From the NCBI GenBank assembly GCA_036362985.1, contig JAYGXS010000003.1, positions 74,427,373 through 74,491,372 of the forward strand: 64,000 bases of DNA, written 5' to 3'. The stretch comes from Ligula intestinalis (lineage: Eukaryota; Platyhelminthes; Cestoda; Diphyllobothriidea; Diphyllobothriidae). Shown here in pieces: positions 1 to 10,744 of the stretch. The notes under the pieces are model-generated. The model saw only the letters and a program-made list of their open reading frames with translations, was not told the origin of the DNA and ran no database searches. Made by a program: the position numbers and the translations under genes. The stretch's first letter is position 1. Each line of letters starts with the position of its first letter.

Positions 1-250
1 GAAGTCTGCTAGCCTGTGACGTTCGATTATAACGAAAGTGTTGTCCACGTATTGGGGCCAGAATGCAGGCTAAAATCGGTCAAAGGAGGCTTTTTCCAGC
101 TCCTGTAAGACCAGTTCTGCGATGAGACTGGAAATAGGGGATTGCATCGGCGTCCCTTTGGTCTGTTCGTATGTTTCAGTATGAGTATGTTGAGGGTATG
201 TAGGAAAAATTCCTTTAAGTGCCCTATTTGTACATATGTGCAGTGGTAGC
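1..250 (-). pseudogene. Penelope-like element RT fragment, motifs B and C (continues off the window edge)
   Basis: The minus strand reads TYEQTKGTPMQSPISS and then, across an in-frame stop, YVDNTFVIIER. These match PLE reverse-transcriptase motif B (KGTPMGSP) and the catalytic motif C (YVDD). The second catalytic aspartate is Asn here and the motif B glycine is Gln, so this copy is dead by sequence. It is the 3' continuation of the PLE piece at 1,209-2,135 on the same strand, separated from it by a LINE fragment and about 0.5 kb of other DNA. Confidence 0.8.
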
Positions 251-700
251 AAAAAAATTGTTGCTTAGACTGTTGGCGAGGCCAGTTGTCCTGTGTCATA
301 GGATGAAAATAGGAGCAGACAGTGAAAAAACTTCTCAGGGATTTTTAGGAGAAAAACTGTCGTCCTTGTGGGGGTAATGCGTGGGATTTAGGAGAAAAAA
401 GGGGGTTCCCAGTGGGGGGGGCATTGCAAAGGTTCCCAGGATCATCACCGTGTGGAAGCCATGTCCTGATTCTTCCTTGCCGATTGCAGAGTCCGCCACG
501 GAACTGGAAAAAAACAGAGGCATCCGTCCAGATCGTCGACAGTCCGCTTTGGGTCGAACCAAGGGTGAATTTTTAGGCCGTCAGGTCTGGCTGATAAGAT
601 CGCCAGCGGGTAATCACGGTACGCAGATAGCCAAGTATGGTAGACCGCGGAGACCTTCGCATGAGGCTATGCGTGGGAGGGCGTTATAAATACCAAACGT
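251..700. other. Interval between PLE and LINE pieces, no gene recognised
   Basis: Open frames of 75-102 codons on both strands show no family signature. It lies between the 3' PLE piece and the LINE fragment, so it is probably part of the DNA inserted into the PLE. Confidence 0.4.
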
Positions 701-767
701 GAATGAATATAAAAACTAATACTACTGAAATATTGGAATTAGCATTATTATTATTGCAAATTGTCTA

Positions 768-1225
768 CTACGATCCATCGTGCACTGCTACATCGATCCA
801 GTTTTCGCTTAAAACCCTCGAGCGATTCCAACATAATAACGTCCTGAGAAGCGCATTCCACGCTCCGACCACCCTTTTTGAAAAGAAGTGTTTCCGAGCG
901 TCCAGCCTGGCCCCTGTCACCTTTAATTTGAGAGAATGACCCCTCAGATTCGTGGTCGTTGCTAATTCGAAAAAATCCCCTGATATAGGACAGCAGTCTT
1001 GAAGACGCATTATGCGGAATGCTAGTATCAGGTCCCCCCGAAGCTGCCTGTAGCGAAATGGGAAGATGTTGAGATTCGACAGCCGTGTTTCATAAGGCTG
1101 CGAGCCCTGCCCCATAACAAGTTTGGTTGCGCGCCGTTGTACCTTTTCCAGAATGTTGATGTCTTTCCTAGCCCAGGGTCTCCAAGCTTGGATAGCGGAT
1201 TCTAGGTGCGGTCGTACGAAGGTTT
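768..1225 (-). pseudogene. CR1/Jockey-like LINE fragment, end of RT
   Basis: On the minus strand I read ILEKVQRRATKLV, then LNIFPFRYRQLRGDLILAF, then ARKHFFSKRVVGAWNALL. This is the typical C-terminal block of flatworm non-LTR reverse transcriptases (VQRRATKLV, LxxFPLxYRRLRGDLI, RxxFFSxRVVxAWNxLP). Upstream RT motifs are absent, so the copy is 5'-truncated. Its 5' edge abuts the PLE at about 1,210-1,225, in the middle of PLE RT sequence. A second fragment of the same family is at 6,520-6,960. Confidence 0.75.
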
Positions 1226-2135
1226 GACCATTAAATGTGAAAAGTTCCTTTGGCAGAAGACGAAGAGTTGCATGAGATGGTCAATTTTAAGGAGACCCCT
1301 CGATTTATCGTATTTCTCTTCGAGTCATTTGCGTAGGACGTCGCGTGCCAGGTCCGGAGGGATAGATGTAAATAGTGAAACCACATCAAAAGATACCATG
1401 GTTGGATCCGGTTGAATCGTTCTACCCCGGATAGCGGCTAGAAATTGGGACGCCGAATTGATCGAGGTCGTCGAGCCCTCTCGGAGAAAGTTAAGTTTCC
1501 GTGACATCCATTTAGCTAGGTTGTAAGTAGGGCTGCCTTTCAATGCCACGATTGGCCGGAGTGGAACGTTGGGCTTGTGGATTTTGGGCAATCCGTAAAA
1601 TCGAGCCAGTGCCGTGTCAGTTGGTTTGGTTTGTCACCATTCGTCTTGTGATATCACACTGCTGCGTCGGAGCCAGCTCAGGAGACTAGTAAGCTAGCTG
1701 ATCAGCGATTTAGCCTGGGAGGAATGCGTGGGTTTTTAGGCTTGTTGGTCGTCGAGGAGAGCTTCAGCTTTCACGTTGTAATCGCTACAGTCCATCACGA
1801 CCGTTGCTCTTCCCTTGACGGCCGGGAGCACTATTATGTCCTTGTTCATTTTTAACCTCTTCATCGACTCTTCTTCCGCTGGTGGTATGTTATTAGTGGG
1901 CCTATTCCTCATTAATAGGGAGGTGACTTTCTAGCGTACTGTATGCTTTGGCTCGTCGGTTGCGTTGGCCGTACGAGCATGGCTTCCAGTGCCGCGATAA
2001 ATTCGGCTGGCTTAGCATCTGCCGTATTAAAGTTGTTTTCATGGCTCAGTACGCTTAGTTCTATTTCTGTCAACTGTCTAGACGATAGGTTGCGTACCAC
2101 GTGATCGTTTGTTTTCGATTCCGTTTTCAATTTTC
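1209..2135 (-). pseudogene. Penelope-like element, N-terminal region to RT motif A
   Basis: Minus-strand pieces, in order: an N-terminal block with HENNFNTADAK (2,130-1,912); a broken stretch around 1,750 matching the PADKGR/LDRT region; then MPKIHKPNVPLRPIVALKG and TMVSFDVVSLFTSIP (1,591-1,325), which is RT motif 2 followed by motif A with its catalytic Asp. The start of the next block (FCQRNFxTFNGQTF) runs to about 1,210, where LINE sequence takes over. Stops and frameshifts lie between the pieces. It shares its layout with the copy at 28.7-30.8 kb but is clearly diverged, so it is an older or separate subfamily. Confidence 0.8.
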
Positions 2136-2890
2136 AGAACTTCTGGTCTAAGCTCAGAATTCAACTATTGTTCCAGAGATCGCGTCTTCCTCTTCTTTAC
2201 GAAGTAGTCTATCGGGGAACCTAAGATACGAGTATCCCAACTGTTGCATACTAGTAAATTAAAACAAAATCGTTTGCAGATAAAAGCATGTGCTCATTCA
2301 ACGTCCTATTTAAAGTTTTGTCATGATAATTTTTGAAGCATACTTAACTGAGTAAAACAAAACAATGTTGAATGTGACTGTCGCATTAGCAAGGCCGAAC
2401 AACCACAGGTGTTCGTCAGCCTCCTTTCCACCAAATAAGAAATGAAGGTAGTGGATGCCAGCTGAAAAGATAGTGCATTCTGTGCAGCATAGTTGGAGAA
2501 TTGGCGAGTACAAGTTGACAGACGGATGAGCGCATGTCCGGATCCGCGTGGCATCCCGAGTGCGAGTGTGTGAGTCGTCACAACGCCTTTAGCGAGAGCA
2601 CGCCTGAGTCACACTTTATTGGTCGGCTTGAACAGCAGTGATCGGCCGAGAACCAGACTGCCGCTGTTGCGGACGTGCGAGTACGTGCGGGGGGGGGGGG
2701 GGGCGCAGCGTTGCAACAACTGTTCCCTTTCCAGACCAGAGATCGGGAAAAATGCAAATGAAGGAATACTAGTTAAAGTGTGCGAGAATGGAAAACGTAC
2801 CGACGATAGTGCGTCATCGGTAGCGGGGATGGCTGGGACTGGTCGAACGGTGCCGAGATAATTGAAGCGATTGAAAAGTCGAATTGGCAA
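2136..2890. other. No gene seen; G homopolymer
   Basis: The stretch holds only short unrelated open frames. A run of 15 G lies at 2,689-2,703, a likely place for length errors in assembly. Confidence 0.5.
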
Positions 2891-2916
2891 GCAATTGTTT
2901 TCTGTCCTTCATCTGC

Positions 2917-3740
2917 AGGCACACGCTCATTCCACATCTAACTTCCTCTTACTTATTCCCCACTCCTTCTGTACATAATAAACTATTCTTTCCACTTGGC
3001 GTCCCACCATTTCTCCTCTCCAAAGGAACCGGCCTGAAGATCGCGGCTGTTAAGGTTTTCTCTGTGGGAGCCTGCCGCTGTTGATTCACGCTGCCTGCCT
3101 TTCTTCGCCGCGCACTTGGCAACCGCTGCCAGAAGCCGTACGCTTCCCCCTTCTCGCCGCAGCAAGCCTTGCACAAGCGCCAGCCAATCGATGACCGCCT
3201 GTCCAACTGGTTGGCTGCAACTTCACCCCAAGCCACACAGCAAGCAAGGCGGAACTCACTCTGCCTCTCGCCCGGTGCGTGGCAGACGCGAGACTGCGGC
3301 GCTCTCTCTCGCTCCTCATGGTCAAACTCCACCCCAGGCCGAGTCAACCCTTCTGTTAATTCTTCTCTTACTTATTCTGTGCAGAATACAATCTCCTTCT
3401 TCCTTGGCTTCCACGACTTCTAGCTTCTTCTAAGGAACCGGGCTTGGAAGATCGCAGCCGTTGGGGCTAAGCCGGCTTAGTCTTAACTCCTTCTGTGATA
3501 TCTCTACTAACTTAACCCCCTGCGATAAACGCACAGAGGGATGAAAGGTTCCTTCGTGCTGATTAGATACGAGCTTGTCCAATTTGCATGAAAGCACTCG
3601 AGTAAAGTAACAAAAAACAAGCTCCCATAATTGATTCTGCGAATGAAGCACTCTTTTCTTGTTTCACACTTCCTGCATGACCCCACTATAAACGCGTTGT
3701 CTTCTAGCTTACGAAGAAAATACTGTCAGGAGTTTACTTT
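2917..3740 (+). repeat. Dispersed repeat X, two units in tandem
   Basis: Unit 1 (about 2,934-3,070) and unit 2 (about 3,353-3,475) share the pattern CTTACTTATTC, then a pyrimidine-rich stretch, then AAGATCGC(A/G)GC(C/T)GTT. Unit 2 is followed by a roughly 260-bp tail that recurs after the copy at 4,970-5,325. Other copies are at 32,650-32,800 (+), 39,060-39,180 (-) and 43,205-43,310 (-). The sequence between the units is GC-rich and does not code for anything I recognise. It may be LTR-derived, but no termini were found. Confidence 0.6.
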
Positions 3741-4969
3741 TTATGTGTCGAAGGTGTCGTGCCTGTATTCGTTGGCCTAGGTGAGAAGATACCATTATGC
3801 TGAGGGTAAGGTTAGAGTTTGCTTTAAAGTTCATCTATGGGGTAACATTGGAGGTAAGATAAGGGTCTCGGTCTAGGATGGCGTTTGTGTTAGTATTAGA
3901 ACACGGGAATATTTATCCTACCCAGAACTTAGCGCGAGGCCACCTGTATTGCACGTCCAGACTGCTTATTTTCCAAACTGATAGCAAGAGCAGTAAGCGA
4001 GCGCAGAGAGGATGCAGGGAAACTTTGTGGTGCAGCATTGCCCGACGCTTCAACAATAAGGGCTTAAGTGTATCGCAGAGAATTAAGTTAGTTCAACCCA
4101 GCAACTGCAATCTTCAGACAAGGGTTACTCAGTGGAGGATCGATCGGTAAAGGCCAAAGTAGGAGGAAGAGTTTAATGTGTACACAGAGGAAAGGAGAAT
4201 AGATGGAAGAAGTCTGACTTGGAAGGAAACGATCAGCAGGAGATTGACCGGGTCCCAAGTGCCAGTTTGAGAGCAGTCAGGCCAGAGACATAGAGAGAGC
4301 GCGTTCAATGGCTAGGTTGGCCTGTGATTGGTTGAAAGCCGTGTGGGCAGAAATTGACGTGGGTGGCCTGTGTCTCGCGCCAGTGAGTTTGGCGACCGCA
4401 ACGACCTTGAGGTCTAGACGGATTGAGGTCACGATAAGAAGGCCAGGCATCGGACAGGCGACAACCACTACAAATGATTCCCCTGTGCTTCCCGCGGTTG
4501 TTGACAGAAAAAAGACTGGATTGGTGATTCATTCGTCATTTTAGTATTTTTCGCAAAGGATACTAGTCTAAATAAGAGTAGAAGGAATTAGTCTGTGTTA
4601 TGTTGGTTGGTGTTGCAATCTTAAACTCCTCCATATTTGGATAAGTAAGCGGGTGCATCACCTACGCATCTCATTGTGTCCGTTCCTCCAAATTTGTCCT
4701 TGATATATTGTCATCAAACATATTATTTTACTCCGGACACTATCAACGTGTAGCAACTCATTACGCGTAGACGCGCACGCGCGAAAGCTCTCCGATGCCT
4801 ACAAGTGCATATGCACTGAGGTAGGCCTCTGGGACAGCCAATCACAGGTATGTCTGTCTATCCCTGTCTGGTCAATCGTCTTTCAGTGTTGACTTGCACA
4901 AAGACCGCTATCTATGTCCGCTGGGATAACTGCCATGAGACCCGCACTTCGGACACTGCCCGGCTCCGG
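3741..4969. other. No gene seen; fragment of repeat R
   Basis: At about 4,400-4,470 the segment with GACGGATTGAGGTCA resembles parts of 27,590-27,690 and 41,090-41,180. The rest has no recognisable coding or repeat content. Confidence 0.35.
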
Positions 4970-5325
4970 TGCAGACCTTTGCTCGTCTGATAGCCAACTT
5001 CCTCCTATCTATTGTTCTTCGGTTTCTCACCTTTTCGCTTCTTCTAAACAACTGGCCCGAAGATCGCAGCTGTTAGGGTTTTCTCTATCAACTTAAACAC
5101 CTTCGATAAACTCTCAGAAGGATGAGGGGTTCCTTCGTGCTGATGAGATACGAGCTTGTCCAGTTTGCATAATAGTAATCGAGTAAACCAACAAAAATAA
5201 CAAGCTCTCATCATTGATTCTGCGAATGAATTACCCTTTTATTACTTAATACTTCCTGCTTATTGCATGACCCCACTATAAGCCTTTTGTCTTGTAGCTT
5301 ATGAAGAATATACTGTCAGTAGTTC
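4970..5325 (+). repeat. Dispersed repeat X with its 3' tail
   Basis: It matches 3,353-3,740 over its whole length, including CCTTCGTGCTGAT and GCATGACCCCACTATAA in the tail. Both copies are in the same orientation, 1.6 kb apart. Confidence 0.65.
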
Positions 5326-6519
5326 ATTTTCATTTTCTGAGGGTATTCTTCGACCACAGTAAATTCGGCAAGACGACAGTAAATTTATATGTAACCCGAA
5401 GTAAAAAGCTAAAGAAACAGGCCTCTTTATTGTAGTCCTGCGATAAAAAGGCACAGTTTCCGTACTATGGGCTGTCTCTGCTTCAGAGTCATTTATCTTT
5501 CAAGTAAGCGTCTGGTAAAGAAAGGGGAAAGGGAGCAGCGCCATGGACGCAGACACAATGGCGCCCAACTGCACGCCAATTTGGGTCAAGTCAGCTGAGG
5601 CCGACTACAGCTGCGATTGGCTAATGCACGTGCCTCCGCTTGTCACGTGAGCAGCCGTCGTGCGCATGTGCGCGCGAGACCACTGCTGCAACGCCGCCCG
5701 TCCGCCAGCTAGCGCGCCTCATCCTCGATCATCGAGCGCGTGCAGCCGTTGAAGCAAACTTTTCTTCACAGGCCTTTTCGCCGGCAAAGCAAATCGACCG
5801 TAAGGGGGTTGCGGAAGCTGGCAATTTGTCAGCTTTACAGCGAGGGAGACCTGGAAATGCTATGTTTTCCCACAGTGATTCTGGCCTAGTGGAAGATGGA
5901 TTTTGGGCTTATTGTCCATAAACCCCAGGGAATTATCCTAAAACAGAGTCTTTTGAATGAAAATTGCTTCACGACAGAGCTCGTAATTTCGTCCGGTAAA
6001 AATAAAACCAGTTGGGTAGAGAAATGTAGGTGGAGGTACATGCCTGCAGCCGCCATAATGTTCCTTCAAATGTTTGGTATACACTGCTTCGATTTAATCG
6101 TAAATCAGAAAGTTTCATTGCAATTAGGAAAACTAGCTTCTCTAATATGAAAAAAAGAGATGTCAAAGTATGCAACATTTCAACATTACAACATTTCAAA
6201 ATTTGATTTTGCTGATTTGCAAAAATTCTGAAATGAGTTTTTGCTTGGTGACGATGACTTTTGGGTTGTTATCACATCGATTATCGTGAAGTACAGTGCC
6301 TGGGTATGTCAGTCGCACCCAGATGTCGAGTTTTACCTATGCTTACAAAAAATTCAAGTTAAAATAAACATGTTACTACGAAAAATAGGGCGTGACATAT
6401 TAACATTGAGCAGTTGTTCGTAACATCCTGAAAGAGCAGGGATGAAATATACCAAATAATAAATAATAGCGTTATCTGTAGGTAGCAACAAAATGTCAGT
6501 ATGTTAAAATTGACCTTTC
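5326..6519. other. No gene seen
   Basis: A GC-rich stretch (5,540-5,790) is followed by AT-rich sequence. Open frames of up to 93 codons lack any family resemblance. Confidence 0.4.
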
Positions 6520-6960
6520 TTCTCTGGATAGACTGCATCTTTCAAGCACGTGTAAATTAATTCTGTGTCTAAATGCATCCGTCCTGTCCACCATAAGTCC
6601 TCGGAGAGTCCATTTCAGGCAGCGAGAGTTTGGTGTGAAAACGAGTGGTAACGAACATCTAGATGAGATAAGCTTTCTCAGAGTTTGCGGGAATACCCGT
6701 GCAGGTGAGACGTTGTGGCCAATGGGAAGCGCTCGTTAAAGTGCAGGGCACAGTTCTGATTGTTCCCAGTCTGGTAGGTTTGCAGGAGATCTCCTCGGAC
6801 CTGCCTGTACTCAAGAGGAAATAGATTCAACACATCTATTCGGCAATCGTCAGATAAAGTACTACGACATGTCACGATTTTTGTCGCCCTTCTTTGGACC
6901 CTTGCCGGCACTTAGTCATCTTTGCTTAGCCATCGTCGCCACGCATGGATTCCATCTTCA
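6520..6960 (-). pseudogene. CR1/Jockey-like LINE fragment
   Basis: The minus strand encodes VQRRATKIV and LNLFPLEYRQVRGDLLQTY, then LATTSHLHGYSRKL, the same C-terminal RT block as at 768-1,225. A stop follows and the remaining downstream motif is degraded. Confidence 0.7.
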
Positions 6961-7059
6961 ACTTGCGTACGTATAAGGTATTATGATTGATTCTCGAGGT
7001 AATATAGAAATTATGCACGAAAATATGTTTTCTCACACTCATTTAGTAGATAAGCGTGC

Positions 7060-7088
7060 CTTCTTCTTCTTCTTCTTCTTCTTCTTCG
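7060..7088 (+). repeat. (CTT)n microsatellite
   Basis: About nine perfect CTT units. CTT tracts also follow hammerhead-like repeats near 38,100 and 58,250. Confidence 0.9.
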
Positions 7089-7335
7089 CATTTTATGCTC
7101 GAAAGGCTGGAATCATGAGAGTTTTAAGGAACGAATTATTAGAGTTATAAGGGCCGTGGAACGCCCATTCAAGAAGTATTGCATATTTCTGTTTATTTAT
7201 GCTCCTTGTGAGGTATATAACCTAGTCCACATCTACTGCAAAACGCAGTGAACACTCTATAGTAACTTCTTCACCGCGTATAGGGATAAATGATTTCTGT
7301 TATTTTGCGAAAATTCTCATTGAAAAGTTCAGACG

Positions 7336-7696
7336 ATGAATTGGCGAACATACATTTGTTTTCGATAAAATTCTCGTCAGGTCTGTACATATAGATGGTA
7401 ATTAAGTAAACAAACTATGCGAGTTGGTGGAAAAAGAATAAGGTTGTCAAGGTAAGGGAAGGAGGGGGGGATCGGGGTGAACATCTTATCAGCGTTAGGG
7501 GGGACTGGTAGTTGGCCGAGATGATAAGCTGCTGGTTGTTGGATTAACGGCTTTTGCCCATTGTAACTACGGCACAGCGATGAAGTTCTTTTGGGCGCAC
7601 AGGGCCGCATTCGCATGCTTTACATACTTAAATACCATCAAAATGTAAAGGTCTGACGAGAATTTGTCAAAAACAAACGTATATTCGCCAATTCAT
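7336..7696. mobile_element. MITE-like element with ~72-bp terminal inverted repeats
   Basis: The left end (7,336-7,408, starting ATGAATTGGCGAACATACAT) is the imperfect reverse complement of the right end (7,625-7,696). The inner edges share GATGGTANTTAAGTA. The roughly 215-bp centre has no transposase. Total size is 361 bp, which fits a non-autonomous DNA transposon. Short echoes of the terminal motif (TTTCGATAAANTCTC) occur near 55,875 and 62,110. Confidence 0.7.
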
Positions 7697-7726
7697 GTTC
7701 GGAGATTTCTGTTATCTTTAGCTGAA

Positions 7727-8410
7727 CTATTTTGGAATTATCCACGTCAGTCTCCAGTTAAATTCCATCTGACCTGCATACGATGGTTCTCCTCTTCCAA
7801 AAGTTGCCCCCCACCCGTTGAATCTCTTCCCACAAAGAATGCTGGCCACCCTCCCCCCTCTTGACCCATTTGCATTCGAATACACACGTGTGTCCAAAAG
7901 AGTCAGGGTTGCAACAGTGCCACATGAGCACGCTACCTTCCCCTCTCGGCCAACGCCGGAACGCTGCCTAGCTATGCAACTGTTCAGCCTGGTTGACCTG
8001 AACACTCTTGACCCAGTTTTCCTTCGCGTGCAGGATAGCCGCGTCTGCTTCGAGGGCCGCTAGGACACCTCTTCCCCCCCAGCCGACGCAGTATAGACCT
8101 CTGAATATGACATCCCCTTCCGGGGAATGTTCATACCAATCGGACGCCACATGACCTGGCTCCGAAGTCACACAAAAGCAGCGTTCTCTCCCTCTCACAC
8201 TGACACCCACACGCTTCCAAAACTGGCTTCACCCTACAACGTGTGGCGCTGTTGGACGTGCGTTGTTCCTTTGCCTAGAGTCACGCAATATTGGACCGAC
8301 TCCCTTGGTCTTGACTACATGTATCCATTGTTAATGTTTGTACTTCATTTATCCTTTACTATTTGTTTGATGATACCGTACTACATTGGGTGTTGTTACA
8401 ATTGAGATTT
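7727..8410 (-). repeat. Repeat L, LINE-tail non-autonomous element, copy 1
   Basis: The start on the plus strand (ATTTTGGAATTATCCACGTC) matches the 3' tail of the LINE at 59,640, and the body (7,850-8,410) matches 60,330-60,990 and 41,990-42,440. No LINE coding sequence lies between tail and body here, so the copy looks like an internal-deletion derivative. Landmarks shared by all copies are GACCCATTT near the start of the body and CCTTTGNCTAGAGTCA near its end. Confidence 0.6.
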
Positions 8411-8584
8411 TACTTACGCGTTACTACTGGATAAAGAGTCAGAGGATGCAAGAAACTCTAAATAATTCTCCTTAAGCGGAGCATATACAGACTGCAGTCT
8501 GCGAATCCAGAGTGCATATGTAACAGCAGATCGATTCGTGTTAGGATGACCGAGCACGTCACCCAGACAGACAGTCCGAGGTCA
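8411..8584. other. No feature seen
   Basis: Short AT-balanced spacer with no recognisable repeat. Confidence 0.3.
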
Positions 8585-8984
8585 TGTGGGAACAGAATAG
8601 TCCGGCGTATGGGGAATGGGCCAAGTCACGCGACCTTCAAAATGCGACATTAGGCCAGGACAAAGAAGGCACGCGAAGTCAGACTGCCCCAGGAGCCGGA
8701 CTGCTGCTGTCAGTGAGGTCACGCTGCACGGTGCAAGTTAGCGAGTGCGCGTATGGCCACTTAGAGATTCAATGGGGAGGAACGACGACTGTCCCTTAAA
8801 TACCGAGGCTGCGAGCAGAACGAGGACTCTGCTGTGAGACACGCTGCCGACGACCCGAGACTGCTGCCGAAGCGAGACCGACCACAGAAGGCAAGCTGCT
8901 GGACACACGGAGCAGAGTTGATGTACTAGTACAAGTGCCAGTAAAGTCCTAGCTGTTATCCTATTATATCTTTTCTTCCTAACA
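8585..8984 (+). repeat. Possible solo LTR
   Basis: The segment begins TGTGGGAACA and ends CCTAACA, so it has TG...CA ends. It contains TTAAATAC (8,797) as a possible TATA box and AGTAAAG near the 3' end as a weak poly(A) signal. The last seven bases match the end of the LTR-like repeats at 26.2 and 30.9 kb. I found no target-site duplication, so this stays a candidate. Confidence 0.3.
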
Positions 8985-10129
8985 CGTACTGGGGGAACAT
9001 AGCCGGTGTTAATACAGGAACACACTAGGTTACAACAATTCGAATCTTTTTCTGGAATGGAAACCGTCCTTTTAAACCGAAAGCTACCCTTTAATTAGGT
9101 GTGAAACTTATAAGAGGCGTACTTTCCTACCAAAAGCTCACAAGAAGGAGTATTTTCATGTACATTTCTACGAAATATATTTTAATTTACAGGAGCATTG
9201 AAAATCAACAGAAACCTTCATAATACTTAAGCAGGCATTTTTGAGATACTGCAGTTTTTGCAGACAGTCGGGTAGAACCTTATCTAAAATACGACAGTGT
9301 GACATGGCAGAAATATCTTGGAATTGTCCTTCACGATTAGTTACAGTATTACCACATTTAAGGAATATTTTCTAATTGAAAACAGGTTTTCGAATTTTGT
9401 CAACATTTCAAACATTTTTCGTCAATTGCACTAGCTTAAGGATCCACAATTAAAATTGTTTGGGCGTTTGATATGAATGCTGATCTTGAAGGTTTAAGAG
9501 GCCCGATGCATCCTATCTGATTGATGAATTAAAAAGTCTGCTTTCCAAATTAGGCTGCATTACGAAAACTGTGGCTACCAAGGTAATTCAACAGTTATAG
9601 TTTTTGGTTAAATATTCACGCATTTTTTTCGCAAAAAATTTCTAAGATGTTTGCTAAGTACTTTCTTGTATTTTCTTGACTAAATGCGTTTTTAAGATAA
9701 AAAGGTGATTTGCTAATTTTTAAATATTAATATAAACATAGCAAGATATTTATAAAGTAGTTTTGCCTGACTATAGCGATAGCGTAGTTTTTGTCTTCTT
9801 AAGACTAGCGATTGTATGTGTCTTCATGTGCAGCTTTAAGCCATATGTTTTTAAGGATAATATTGTAAGATGACTTTTAGAATTTTAGAATGGAAGTTTA
9901 GGGTAATTTGGGTGTTGGAATAGGAACATAGGCAGTTATAAGTGTTTTTGAAATATTTACTGTTATTTGTAGATTTCACCTATTCCTCGGTAGATCTGCT
10001 CACTAGCCAACGCGAATACCAGGAGTCGACTGTTTATGCTAGTTCCCGCAGACAGCGATATTAATCGCCTGGAGTCAGGCTCTCAAAGGATTAAATTCGT
10101 AACACGAATACATTTTTTCACAAGACTAG
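8985..10129. other. Intergenic, AT-rich, no feature seen
   Basis: No open frame above 60 codons and no match to the other repeats in the window. Confidence 0.4.
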
Positions 10130-10369
10130 CAGAGTTCGAGTTATAACATTTATGGTGTCATCTCCGAGTCCCCAATGGATGCTGACGGGCATGGGTGGTT
10201 TTACCGCATTTGGCGAACGGTTTGTCAATATGCTGACGCAACTTAACTGAAACAAAATGGGAATGGACCCTGCTAAAAGTGAGTTTAATCGAGCCTGTCA
10301 AGGGAAAACCCCTTTTGCCAACCCTGGAAGTGATTAATTCGGAGCTAAGCAGTCCGACAAGAGTTCTAT

Positions 10370-10525
10370 AGCACCGACCAATATCAGTCACCTCAGTTGA
10401 TTGATGAATAATCGGCGCGTCAGCGTTTGGAAGTGCGCTAATAGAACGGACCAATAAGCGATCAACCAGAGTGAACTTGACGCTTATTGGTGTAGCCGAT
10501 GGGCTGCATTCTTATTGGTCGAATT
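10370..10525 (+). promoter_or_regulatory. CCAAT-box cluster, probable promoter-proximal region of the PPP1R3 gene
   Basis: Four CCAAT boxes lie within about 140 bp: CCAAT at 10,378 and 10,451, and ATTGG at 10,486 and 10,514. The second and third form an exact inverted pair, ACCAATAAGCG (10,450-10,460) and CGCTTATTGGT (10,481-10,491), separated by 20 bp. A fifth CCAAT lies near 10,170. No TATA box is obvious. CCAAT clusters bind NF-Y in animals; that this drives the gene 0.2-0.4 kb downstream is inference. Confidence 0.45.
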
Positions 10526-10744
10526 AATCCTGTCACTGGTGCTTCTGCCAATGTCCTGACAAGGGGAAATTCCTACGGTCACGTAGACATCAACGAATGG
10601 CGCTGATGAAAATGGATTCTTTCTCTTATTCCAGTGAGGGTTACGGTATGTAACCTAAGCTCCCGCGCTTCGTCTTCGCTAATGCTGCCGTTGTTGTAGC
10701 CGAGAGAGGCAAGGGCGACAACTTTATCCCATACAGTATTATCA

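Noticed and set aside
5140..5175. CTGATGA inside repeat X as a hammerhead core
   Set aside because: No GAAA at the right distance and no stem II; the other copy reads CTGATTA.
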